A stretch of 5,074 bases of DNA, taken from positions 1 to 5,074 of the forward strand of contig PXFD01000130.1 of NCBI GenBank assembly GCA_003564505.1, in the 5' to 3' direction. The position numbers were made by a program, and so were the translations under genes. Source of the stretch: Syntrophomonadaceae bacterium (GTDB lineage Bacteria > Bacillota_D > Dethiobacteria > DTU022). The notes below the pieces were generated by a model that saw only the letters and a program-made list of their open reading frames with translations, had not been told where the DNA came from and searched no databases. Shown here one piece after another: positions 1-5,074 of this stretch (its first letter is position 1; every line of letters starts with the position of its first letter).

Positions 1-342
1 AGTATTGCCCCCGATGAAGCAGTCAGCCTGGCAGCGAAAGTATTAAATACACATATTTCGCTATTTGTTAACCTGACTGAGAAAGTGGATGAGGTTGAAA
101 TTGCCTCAGACAGCAAGGAAGAAGATCGAGAGCGTATTCTTGACTTAACCATAGAAGAACTTGATTTATCAGTGCGCTCATATAATTGTTTGAAGCGGGC
201 CGGCATTAATACTGTTGGTGAGTTGGTTCGGAAGAGTGAAGAAGAAATGATGAAAGTACGCAACCTGGGCAAAAAATCGTTAGAAGAAGTTGATCAGAAG
301 CTGCAGGAGCTTGGCTTCGGCTTTAACCAGGGCGGAGAGTAA
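1..342 (+). CDS. rpoA: DNA-directed RNA polymerase alpha subunit, 3' part (partial)
   Basis: Alpha subunit of RNA polymerase: its N-terminal domain nucleates beta/beta' assembly and its C-terminal domain (alphaCTD) contacts UP-element DNA and activators. The gene is cut by the window start; 113 codons remain of a protein that is usually about 315 residues. Seen here: residues 1-28 match the end of the N-terminal domain ([13 protein letters not shown], then FVNL), an acidic linker follows at about 29-42, and the alphaCTD runs from about 43 to 113. The alphaCTD carries [12 protein letters not shown] and NLGKKSLEE, the two helix-hairpin-helix parts that hold the DNA-binding residues equivalent to E. 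coli R265, N268, G296, K298 and S299; all are kept. Reading frame 1 is open from the first base, and the stop is TAA at 340-342. The rplQ gene begins 22 bases later, the usual alpha-operon order. Confidence 0.98.
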   Translation, partial: SIAPDEAVSLAAKVLNTHISLFVNLTEKVDEVEIASDSKEEDRERILDLTIEELDLSVRSYNCLKRAGINTVGELVRKSEEEMMKVRNLGKKSLEEVDQKLQELGFGFNQGGE

Positions 343-364
343 GCTTTCAAGGAGGAACTTTAGC

Positions 365-709
365 ATGCCATACCAAAAGTTGAGTCGTAAAAGCGGCCCC
401 AGGCGAGCCCTGTTGCGAAGCCTGGTTACATCTTTTTTACGAAATGGCAGTATTGAAACTACTGCTGCAAAAGCAAAAGCGCTTCGTCCGCAGGCTGAAA
501 AAATGATAACCCTGGGCAAGCGGGGAGATTTACATGCCCGCCGTCAGGCTATGAGCTACTTGCTGGATGAAGATGTGGTTACGACCTTATTCGAAAAGAT
601 TGGGCCTCGAATGGAAGGACGGGAGGGTGGTTACACCCGTATTGTCCATAAAGGACCCCGTCGTGGCGATGGTGCACCTATGGTCATTTTAGAACTGATG
701 CCCGAGTGA
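365..709 (+). CDS. rplQ: 50S ribosomal protein L17
   Basis: Large-subunit protein L17, 114 residues, located near the peptide exit tunnel in known ribosomes. The sequence begins [20 protein letters not shown], has the family core IETT..KAKALRP (about 35-48) and the signature [15 protein letters not shown] (about 53-67), and ends with GGYTRI...[10 protein letters not shown] and a hydrophobic tail. It is slightly shorter than the roughly 120-residue Bacillus protein because the variable loop after the signature is shorter. The ATG at 365 is chosen because AAGGAGG at 349-355 sits 9 bases upstream and the protein then aligns with the family N-terminus. The frame is open further upstream, to 290, but that would overlap rpoA and add unrelated residues. 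It follows rpoA by 22 bases and is probably cotranscribed with it. Confidence 0.98.
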   Translation: MPYQKLSRKSGPRRALLRSLVTSFLRNGSIETTAAKAKALRPQAEKMITLGKRGDLHARRQAMSYLLDEDVVTTLFEKIGPRMEGREGGYTRIVHKGPRRGDGAPMVILELMPE

Positions 710-716
710 TTGATGA

Positions 717-1577
717 ATGGTTAACCACTCAGAAATAATTATTGAAGCCAAAGATCTGGTTTATCAATATACGGGTGAGGAGGAATTCTCTTCTCCCGCT
801 CTTTCCGGGGTCAATATAAGTGTCCATCGTGGTGAATATATTGCACTGATTGGCCCCAATGGCTCCGGAAAAACAACTCTTTTGAAATTGTTTAATGCCC
901 TGCTTGTGCCTACCAATGGTGAGGTACGGGTTGAGGGCATTTCTACTTTTGATGAAGAAAATATTCTTTCCATTCGCCGCAATTGTGGCATGATTTTCCA
1001 AAACCCTGATAACCAGCTCGTCGCAACCACAGTCGAAGAGGATATTGCTTTTGGGTTGGAAAACCTGACCCTGCCTTCGGCTGAAATACAAAAAAGGGTA
1101 TACAACGTCTCATCGATCCTCGGTTTGCAGGGCCTTTTGCAGCAGGCACCACATATGTTGTCAGGCGGAGAGAAACAGAGAGTAGCCATAGCCGGGGTTC
1201 TGGCCATGCAGCCGGGCTGTATTTTAATGGATGAACCAACCGCTATGCTCGATCCTGCAGGTAGGAGTGATGTTCTGCAAACAGTGCAGCACCTTAACCG
1301 TGAACAGGGGCTTGCCGTGGTGCATGTCACCCACTTTCCTGAAGAGGCAGTAATGGCAGACAGGGTGGTAGTCCTACAGGATGGCCGGCTTGTTGCCCAG
1401 GGTTCACCGAAAGAAATTCTTGGCAATACCAGCTTGCTGCACGGCCTTGGGCTGCATAGCACTGCAGCAGTAGAGTTGGCCTCTTTACTGCGCCAGGATG
1501 GCTTTGATTTGCACGAGGATATTATCACAAACGGGGAGTTGGTGAACAGCATATGTTCATTGGAACAGAAAGGCTGA
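717..1577 (+). CDS. ecfA1: ECF transporter ATP-binding protein EcfA1
   Basis: First of two ATPases of the energy-coupling factor transporter, which powers uptake of vitamins and similar micronutrients by membrane S components. It works at the cytoplasmic face as a heterodimer with EcfA2. Length is 286 residues. Visible ABC motifs: Walker A GPNGSGKTT (46-54), Q-loop FQNPDNQ (94-100), signature LSGGEKQR (148-155), Walker B CILMDEP (168-174), D-loop MLD (177-179) and switch His206 in VTHF. The C-terminal region after about 235 fits the EcfA family extension. The FQNPDNQ...TVEEDIAFGLEN stretch is typical of the EcfA1/CbiO type. The ATG at 717 directly follows an in-frame TGA (714-716), so no earlier start is possible. 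It begins 7 bases after the rplQ stop, and only a poor ribosome-binding match (GAG at 704-706) is seen, so translation may be coupled to rplQ. Older annotations use cbiO for such genes. Confidence 0.96.
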   Translation: MVNHSEIIIEAKDLVYQYTGEEEFSSPALSGVNISVHRGEYIALIGPNGSGKTTLLKLFNALLVPTNGEVRVEGISTFDEENILSIRRNCGMIFQNPDNQLVATTVEEDIAFGLENLTLPSAEIQKRVYNVSSILGLQGLLQQAPHMLSGGEKQRVAIAGVLAMQPGCILMDEPTAMLDPAGRSDVLQTVQHLNREQGLAVVHVTHFPEEAVMADRVVVLQDGRLVAQGSPKEILGNTSLLHGLGLHSTAAVELASLLRQDGFDLHEDIITNGELVNSICSLEQKG

Positions 1578-2413
1578 CTCATACCTATATGCCCGGAACC
1601 CCCTATGCTAAAAAAGCGCTGGATAATGTCAGCTTTGAAATAAAGCAGGGCGGTTTTGCCCTGGTTATCGGCCGTTCCGGTTCCGGCAAATCAACCTTGA
1701 TCCAGCATTTAAACGGTCTTTTAAAACCCACTTCAGGCAGGGTGTTTTTTGACGGGCATGATCTGGGCTCTGAGGGCAGTGAACTTCTAAAAATTCGCAG
1801 GAAAATTGGCCTGGTTTTTCAAATGCCGGAAGAGCTTTTTTTCTCGGAGACTATTTTTGATGAAATCGCTTTTGCACCCCGTAACCTTGGTCTTGAAGAG
1901 ACAGAAGTGCAAACCAGGGTAATAGAAGCCCTGGAAGAGGTTGGGTTGGAAGCTGAACAGTTTATGAATCGCCATCCCTTTCAGCTTAGTGCCGGTCAAA
2001 AAAGGATGGTTGCCCTGGCCTCTGTTTTGTCTCTCAGGCCTGAAGTCTTGATCCTGGATGAACCTACGGCAGGTCTCGATCACCGTGGCCAAAAAACACT
2101 CTTTAAGCTTCTGGCTTCTCTCAACAAGAAAAAGAATATGACTTTCATTATCTGTACTCACCATCTTGATCAAGTAGCAGCACTTGCTGATCAGGTCCTG
2201 GTTTTGCAGGAAGGAAAACTGGTGATGGACAATTCTCCGCAGGTAGTATTTGGCAGGCATAGTCAATTAAGTGAATTGGGTTTATCCCCGCCTGTTACTG
2301 CTGAAATAATGGCCGATCTCGCTAAAGGTGGTCTGGATGTAAGGACTGATATTTTCAGCCTGGAGGACGCGAGAAAGGAAATTAACAGGTTGAGGGGGCA
2401 TCGGGTCAAATGA
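1553..2413 (+). CDS. ecfA2: ECF transporter ATP-binding protein EcfA2
   Basis: Second ATPase of the ECF module, 286 residues, partner of EcfA1 in the asymmetric ATPase dimer that couples to EcfT. Motifs: Walker A GRSGSGKST (40-48), Q-loop Gln90 in VFQMPEE, signature LSAGQKR (145-151), Walker B VLILDEP (165-171), D-loop GLD (174-176) and switch His203 in CTHH. The N-terminus (LTHTYMPGTPYAKKALDNV) matches the EcfA2 type, which supports the ATG at 1553. The gene overlaps the end of ecfA1 by 25 bases, and possible ribosome-binding sites (GGGGAG at 1533-1538 or GGTGA at 1541-1545) lie inside ecfA1. Odd points: the signature has Ala147 where LSGGQ is usual, and the D-loop is followed by His177 instead of the common Pro. 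All catalytic residues (Lys46, Asp169, Glu170, His203) are intact, so I expect an active protein. Confidence 0.95.
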   Translation: MFIGTERLTHTYMPGTPYAKKALDNVSFEIKQGGFALVIGRSGSGKSTLIQHLNGLLKPTSGRVFFDGHDLGSEGSELLKIRRKIGLVFQMPEELFFSETIFDEIAFAPRNLGLEETEVQTRVIEALEEVGLEAEQFMNRHPFQLSAGQKRMVALASVLSLRPEVLILDEPTAGLDHRGQKTLFKLLASLNKKKNMTFIICTHHLDQVAALADQVLVLQEGKLVMDNSPQVVFGRHSQLSELGLSPPVTAEIMADLAKGGLDVRTDIFSLEDARKEINRLRGHRVK

Positions 2414-3207
2414 GCAGAAGTATTACCCTGGGCCAGTATTATCCGGGGAAAAGTTTAATTCACCGTTTGAATCCGCGCGCAAAGATACTTTCCCTGGTCA
2501 TGGTGCTAATCCTGCTGTTCAGCCTGCATACCTACGAGGCTTTACTGGCCCAGCTAGCCGTTGCGCTGCTGTTAATCTGGAATACACGCGTGCCCTTTCG
2601 CTATTTTATAAGAGGGCTCAGGCCGATTATCTATATCGCAATATTTGCCATGATAATCTATTTTTTCTTTACCAGCGGTGGTGTGGTTTTACTTCGGATA
2701 GGCTTTATCACGGTGGAGTCACATGGTGTGCAGCAGGGGATCTTTATTATTTTAAGATTAATCACCCTGGTTCTTTATTCACTGCTGCTAACCTTAACTA
2801 CAACTCCCCTGGCTTTGACTCACGGAATTGCTTACTTTTTAAAGCCATTTCGCTATGTTGGACTGCCTACCGAGGAAATAGCGATGATTATGGCAATCGC
2901 CCTGCGCTTCATTCCTACCTTAATGGAGGAAAGCCAGAGGCTGATGCGAGCCCAGGTTTCAAGAGGGGCAGACTTTGAAACAGGTTCTATATTTCGGCGG
3001 GCGAAAAGTCTGGTCCCCCTGGTTGTGCCTTTATTTGTCAGCGCCTTCCGCCGTGCCGATGACCTGGCCCTGGCCATGGAGGCGCGTGGATTCCGGGTTG
3101 GCGCTGTGCGCACCCGGATGTATGAAGATACTATTATGCCCCTGGACTGGACTGTTTTACTGGTTATCACAGCCATGATGGCAGCTGCCTGGATCCTGGG
3201 TTTGTAA
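2410..3207 (+). CDS. ecfT: ECF transporter transmembrane coupling protein EcfT
   Basis: Membrane scaffold that links the EcfA1-EcfA2 ATPases to interchangeable substrate-binding S components. Length is 265 residues, normal for the family. About five membrane segments can be seen (roughly 26-40, 43-57, 71-88, 108-131 and 245-264). Between the fourth and fifth lies the polar coupling region (about 134-243), with ALRFIPTLMEE and the two short arginine motifs that dock into the ATPase grooves: SRG at 184-186 (in QVSRGADF) and ARG at 225-227 (in MEARGFR). The N-terminus (LGQYYPGKSLIHRLNPRAK) is the usual EcfT beginning. The ATG overlaps the ecfA2 stop in ATGA (2410-2413), and GAGGGGG at 2392-2398 lies 11 bases upstream, so translation is likely coupled. 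No S-component gene is adjacent, which fits a shared module serving several vitamins; the substrate cannot be told from this window. Confidence 0.96.
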   Translation: MSRSITLGQYYPGKSLIHRLNPRAKILSLVMVLILLFSLHTYEALLAQLAVALLLIWNTRVPFRYFIRGLRPIIYIAIFAMIIYFFFTSGGVVLLRIGFITVESHGVQQGIFIILRLITLVLYSLLLTLTTTPLALTHGIAYFLKPFRYVGLPTEEIAMIMAIALRFIPTLMEESQRLMRAQVSRGADFETGSIFRRAKSLVPLVVPLFVSAFRRADDLALAMEARGFRVGAVRTRMYEDTIMPLDWTVLLVITAMMAAAWILGL

Positions 3208-3228
3208 GATTTTACTGATGAGACAATT

Positions 3229-3282
3229 ATTAAAAAGATTTAATTGCAGCTGAATACGGTTGTGCAGGTTTAATAGATTAAA
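3229..3282. repeat. Pair of short A+T-rich inverted repeats
   Basis: ATTAAA (3229-3234) and TTTAAT (3239-3244) form one inverted repeat with a 4-base spacer. TTTAAT (3269-3274) and ATTAAA (3277-3282) form a second with a 2-base spacer. Because the arms are identical words, arm 2 could also pair with arm 4 around the intervening sequence. The words are simple and A+T-rich, so chance is a real possibility; a regulatory role is only inference. Confidence 0.3.
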
Positions 3283-3310
3283 ATAACGGCAATATTTAGT
3301 TGACTTATAA

Positions 3311-3342
3311 GGTCTTCTCCACGAGGGTAGTTCCGTTTTTTT
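3311..3342 (+). terminator. Candidate intrinsic terminator after ecfT
   Basis: The left arm at 3311-3319 can pair with the right arm at 3325-3334 around loop CACGA (3320-3324). Pairs are GG/CC, CT/AG and CTC/GGG (one G-T wobble), interrupted by a T-T mismatch and a 1x2 internal loop. After one G (3335) comes a run of seven T (3336-3342). Placement about 105 bases past the ecfT stop and before truA would end the rpoA-rplQ-ecf transcript. The stem is short and imperfect, so this is a weak candidate; it could also act as a partial terminator or leader element of truA. Confidence 0.35.
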
Positions 3343-3401
3343 CTGGTGATTTTTTGTTCAAAGAGCTGATTTATATTTTAAATTTATTATTTAGTTAACA
3401 T

Positions 3402-3408
3402 AAAGGGG
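3402..3408 (+). promoter_or_regulatory. Ribosome binding site that fixes the truA start
   Basis: AAAGGGG lies 9 bases before the ATG at 3418, a normal distance. The in-frame TTG at 3409 directly abuts this site with no spacer, so it cannot be served by it. This supports the ATG as the true start and a protein three residues shorter than the longest reading. Confidence 0.75.
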
Positions 3409-3417
3409 TTGCCTTAT

Positions 3418-4167
3418 ATGTTTAACACCCTGATCAGGATCAGTTATGATGGAACCAATTACAGCGGTTTTCAGATCCAGGCTAACGCGCCGACTGTCCA
3501 GGCTGAACTGGAAAGAGCGCTCGGGGTTATTTATAAGCAGGAAATAAGGATAATTGGAGCAGGCAGGACTGATGCAGGAGTACACGCTCTTGGTCAGGCA
3601 GCCAGCTTTCTCGCCCCTTTCCGGGTTGCCGTTGAAAATTTGCCACAAGCGATTAACGGTCTGCTGCCTTCTGATATTGTTGTCACGGGAGCTGAGGAAG
3701 TTCCTGAAGATTTTCATGCCCGCTTTTCAGCTGAGAGAAAAGCTTATAGTTACACCCTGGACAGAGCTAGTTATCCCCGGGTTATGAAAAGGCTTTACAG
3801 CCTGCACCTGCCCGGCCAACTTGAACTGGAAGCTATACGAAAGGCAGCTGAATTGTTAACCGGCACCCACGATTTTGAAGCTTTTCAGGCTTCAGGCAGT
3901 ATCGTCTCTAATACTAAGCGTACCCTTTATAGTATTGATTTGGTCGAAAAGCAAAATGAACAATTGCTCTGCTTACATTATGAAGGTAGCGGTTTTCTTT
4001 ACCGGATGGTTCGCCTGATGACCGGCACATTAATCCGGGTCGGCAAAGGCAAACTTGAAGCAGACCAGGTTGAGGCAGCATTGCTGGGTATCAATCCTTC
4101 AGCTGTTGGTCCCACTGTTCCGGCACATGGGCTTTGCCTGGAAAATGTTTTTTATGGGCATGAATAA
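3418..4167 (+). CDS. truA: tRNA pseudouridine(38-40) synthase TruA
   Basis: Converts uridines 38, 39 and 40 in the anticodon arm of many tRNAs to pseudouridine; soluble and cofactor-free. Length is 249 residues, typical for the family. Visible family features: N-terminal RISYDGTNYSGFQIQ (7-21), the catalytic motif GAGRTDAGVHALGQ (47-60) with Asp52 equivalent to the catalytic aspartate (D60 in E. coli TruA), FHARFSAERKAYSY (99-112), GTHDFEAF (149-156), GSGFLYRMVR (190-199) and PTVPAHGLCLENV (232-244). The start at ATG 3418 is chosen over the in-frame TTG at 3409 because of ribosome-binding-site spacing. The gene lies 210 bases after ecfT and before rplM, as in many Firmicutes. Promoter evidence of its own is weak, so it may depend on read-through or on an unrecognised promoter in the gap. 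The stop is TAA at 4165-4167. Confidence 0.97.
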   Translation: MFNTLIRISYDGTNYSGFQIQANAPTVQAELERALGVIYKQEIRIIGAGRTDAGVHALGQAASFLAPFRVAVENLPQAINGLLPSDIVVTGAEEVPEDFHARFSAERKAYSYTLDRASYPRVMKRLYSLHLPGQLELEAIRKAAELLTGTHDFEAFQASGSIVSNTKRTLYSIDLVEKQNEQLLCLHYEGSGFLYRMVRLMTGTLIRVGKGKLEADQVEAALLGINPSAVGPTVPAHGLCLENVFYGHE

Positions 4168-4200
4168 AAACAATTACAGCTGTTAATTATTAAATTTTTA
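4165..4200. terminator. Weak A+T-rich stem-loop after truA
   Basis: AATTA (4172-4176) pairs with TAATT (4184-4188) around a 7-base loop, and TAAAAA (4165-4170) pairs with TTTTTA (4195-4200) as an outer arm, separated by an uneven internal loop. The outer arms give A-run/T-run flanks like a bidirectional terminator, but the stem has no stable G-C part. The inner sequence is the 8-base palindrome ACAGCTGT (4176-4183). The position between the truA stop and the rplM promoter is sensible; strength is doubtful. Confidence 0.25.
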
Positions 4201-4228
4201 GAAACGCCCAGAAAGCCTATAAATTAGC

Positions 4229-4257
4229 TTGACAGGGCCTGCACGGTATATTAGAAT
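4229..4257 (+). promoter_or_regulatory. Near-consensus sigma-A promoter for rplM-rpsI
   Basis: The -35 box TTGACA (4229-4234) is a perfect match. Exactly 17 bases later comes TAGAAT (4252-4257), five of six matches to TATAAT. Transcription should begin near 4264, giving a leader of roughly 40 bases before the rplM ATG. An overlapping TATATT (4247-4252) is badly spaced from the -35 box and is not preferred. This is the best promoter in the window and would let L13 and S9 be made independently of the upstream genes. Confidence 0.8.
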
Positions 4258-4302
4258 GTAGGTTGTGGCTTTACTGGATGAGGTTAAAGGAGAGGGTAGA
4301 AT

Positions 4303-4770
4303 ATGCGCACTACTTACATGGCTAAACCTGAAGAAATTAAACGCAACTGGTACGTCATTGATGCCGCTGGAAAGCCTTTGGGCAGAGTGGCAACTGAGGT
4401 AGCCCGGTTGTTGAGAGGAAAGCATAAGCCGGAATTCACACCGCACCTTGATTGCGGAGACCATGTTATAGTCCTGAATGCAGGGCAAGTTGTTTTAACA
4501 GGACGCAAGCTTGAACAAAAGTATTATTACCGCCACTCAGGTTATCCCGGTGGGCTGACCAAGATAGACTACGCCACCCTGATGGAAAAAAAGCCCGAAA
4601 AAGCAGTTTACATGGCAATTAAAGGTATGATTCCGCATAACCGCCTTGGGCGTGCTATGCTTAAAAAATTACGTGTTTATAGAGATGACCAGCATTCTCA
4701 CCAGGCTCAGCAACCGCAATCCTGGGGAGAAGGACGGGATGATAAGACGGAAGGAGGGCCTGGCTCTTGA
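4303..4770 (+). CDS. rplM: 50S ribosomal protein L13
   Basis: Large-subunit protein L13, an early assembly protein that binds 23S rRNA. Length is 155 residues. The N-terminus [20 protein letters not shown], the motifs [18 protein letters not shown] (26-43) and GDHVIVLNA (52-60), [10 protein letters not shown] (75-84), and the family signature [20 protein letters not shown] (106-125) are all clear. ATG 4303 follows AAAGGAG (4286-4292) by 10 bases. Odd: the family normally stops soon after HPHxAQxPE, near residue 143-146. Here the frame goes on past QAQQPQ (134-139) for 16 more residues rich in Gly, Asp and Glu. The last codons are translated from the rpsI ribosome-binding region, and the stop overlaps the rpsI start by 4 bases. 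This may be a natural extension, or a small frameshift near 4717-4735, since another frame has tandem stops at 4740-4745. The core protein should be functional. Confidence 0.96.
   Translation: MRTTYMAKPEEIKRNWYVIDAAGKPLGRVATEVARLLRGKHKPEFTPHLDCGDHVIVLNAGQVVLTGRKLEQKYYYRHSGYPGGLTKIDYATLMEKKPEKAVYMAIKGMIPHNRLGRAMLKKLRVYRDDQHSHQAQQPQSWGEGRDDKTEGGPGS
4751..4757 (+). promoter_or_regulatory. Ribosome binding site that fixes the rpsI TTG start
   Basis: AAGGAGG is a full-strength match to the 16S anti-site and lies 9 bases before TTG 4767. The alternative in-frame GTG at 4776 would be 18 bases away, too far. The site is inside the rplM reading frame. Confidence 0.8.
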
Positions 4771-5074
4771 GCGAAGTGCAATATATTGGAACAGGACGCC
4801 GCAAAGAGTCGGTAGCACGGGTTCGCCTGCTTCCCGGCAGCGGTAAGATCATGATTAACGGTAAAGAGATGAACCAGTATTTTGGTTTGGATACCTTAAA
4901 ACTGATTGTTAGGCAGCCACTGGTTGCTACTGAAACGGAAGGTAGCTTTGATATAATCGCCAAGGTAGAAGGCGGCGGTTTTTCGGGACAGGCAGGAGCA
5001 ATAAGGCATGGTATAGCCCGTGCATTGTTGCAGGCTGATGGTGAATACAGACCGGTTTTAAAGAAAAACGGTTA
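4767..5074 (+). CDS. rpsI: 30S ribosomal protein S9, 5' part (partial)
   Basis: Small-subunit protein S9, whose C-terminal tail reaches the P-site tRNA in known ribosomes. About 102 codons are present of a protein of about 130 residues; the window ends before the stop, so the basic C-terminal tail is not seen. The frame from TTG 4767 reads [20 protein letters not shown], then [20 protein letters not shown], and has the family signature [20 protein letters not shown] at about residues 71-90, followed by the usual [16 protein letters not shown] is chosen as start because AAGGAGG lies 9 bases upstream and the resulting N-terminus (MSEVQY) matches family members beginning MAQVQY. The start overlaps the rplM stop in TTGA (4767-4770), so translation is likely coupled. 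It is cotranscribed with rplM from the promoter at 4229. Confidence 0.96.
   Translation, partial: MSEVQYIGTGRRKESVARVRLLPGSGKIMINGKEMNQYFGLDTLKLIVRQPLVATETEGSFDIIAKVEGGGFSGQAGAIRHGIARALLQADGEYRPVLKKNG

Larger units (their letters stand above)
3208..3417. other. A+T-rich intergenic region between ecfT and truA
   Basis: No convincing gene is present on either strand in these 210 bases. The stretch is richer in A and T than its neighbours. It contains two short inverted repeats (3229-3244 and 3269-3282), an interrupted hairpin followed by seven T (3311-3342), a second six-T run (3350-3355), and the truA ribosome-binding site. I looked for a sigma-A promoter for truA. TTGACT at 3300-3305 has no -10 box at proper spacing, and TTGTTC at 3354-3359 with TTTAAA at 3377-3382 (17 bases) is only a weak match. 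No recognised riboswitch or T-box motif is seen. Confidence 0.7.

Noticed and set aside
290..364. Upstream extension of the rplQ frame to a start inside rpoA
   Set aside because: It adds 25 residues not found in L17. The AAGGAGG at 349-355 is correctly spaced for ATG 365 only.
774..788. Strong ribosome-binding-like sequence (GAGGAGGAA at 777-785) inside ecfA1
   Set aside because: No suitable start codon follows at proper distance, and it encodes the acidic GEEE stretch before the Walker A region.
764..1582. Long open frame on the - strand (272 codons) opposite ecfA1
   Set aside because: It lies fully antisense to a gene with complete ABC motifs. Its product is Ser/Pro/Cys-rich with no recognisable domain, so it is a by-product of the codon use of ecfA1.
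2853..3178. Open frames on both strands within the 3' half of ecfT
   Set aside because: They overlap the conserved coupling region of EcfT and give Arg/Ser- or Trp-rich products with no recognisable domain.
3245..3266. TGCA...TGCA hairpin after ecfT as a terminator
   Set aside because: The stem depends on several G-T pairs and is not followed by a T-run.
3300..3328. TTGACT as a -35 box for a truA promoter
   Set aside because: At spacings of 16 to 19 bases the following sequence is G-rich (GAGGGT region), with no resemblance to TATAAT.
3409..3417. TTG start for truA three codons upstream
   Set aside because: The ribosome-binding site AAAGGGG ends directly before this TTG, leaving no spacer. 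ATG 3418 has a 9-base spacer and a normal TruA N-terminus.
4646..4846. Alternative frame across the rplM-rpsI junction (66 codons)
   Set aside because: It overlaps two conserved ribosomal protein genes, and its predicted product has no family features.
1..5074. Undescribed system, mobile element, CRISPR array, tRNA or rRNA
   Set aside because: All long frames belong to well-known conserved genes in a standard Firmicutes order. No direct-repeat array, transposase, attachment site or structural RNA was seen.

Overview
The window is an ordinary, well conserved ribosomal-protein region of a Gram-positive bacterium. The order is rpoA (3' end) - rplQ - ecfA1 - ecfA2 - ecfT - truA - rplM - rpsI (5' end), all on the + strand. 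This is the classic Firmicutes arrangement downstream of the S10-spc-alpha cluster, as in Bacillus subtilis. Purine-rich AAGGAGG-type ribosome binding sites, a TTG start, moderate base composition and the protein sequences suggest a member of the Clostridia (Peptococcaceae-like). The family level is an inference from general resemblance; no database search was possible.

Layout. Bases 1-342 encode the end of the RNA polymerase alpha subunit, including the complete C-terminal DNA-binding domain. Ribosomal protein L17 follows at 365-709. Bases 717-3207 encode the shared energising module of an energy-coupling factor (ECF) vitamin transporter: two different ATPases (ecfA1, ecfA2; 25-base gene overlap) and the transmembrane coupling protein EcfT (4-base ATGA overlap with ecfA2). 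A 210-base A+T-rich gap (3208-3417) holds a candidate terminator hairpin with a T-run and two short inverted repeats. The tRNA pseudouridine synthase gene truA occupies 3418-4167. A 135-base gap then carries a near-consensus sigma-A promoter (TTGACA, 17 bases, TAGAAT). It drives rplM (4303-4770) and rpsI (from 4767, cut by the window end), which overlap by four bases.

How the genes work together. RpoA, L17, L13 and S9 belong to the transcription and translation machinery, and TruA modifies the tRNA anticodon arm. The ECF module supplies ATP-driven energy to substrate-binding S components encoded elsewhere; none is in this window, as expected for the shared (group II) type. Genes within the ECF block and the rplM-rpsI pair are packed tightly enough for translational coupling. 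The promoter before rplM lets the last two genes be expressed independently of the genes upstream.

I found no undescribed system, mobile element, CRISPR array, tRNA or rRNA. The points worth a second look are small: an atypical ABC signature and D-loop in EcfA2, an extended and odd C-terminal tail on L13, weak ribosome-binding signal before ecfA1, and the structured A+T-rich gap before truA.
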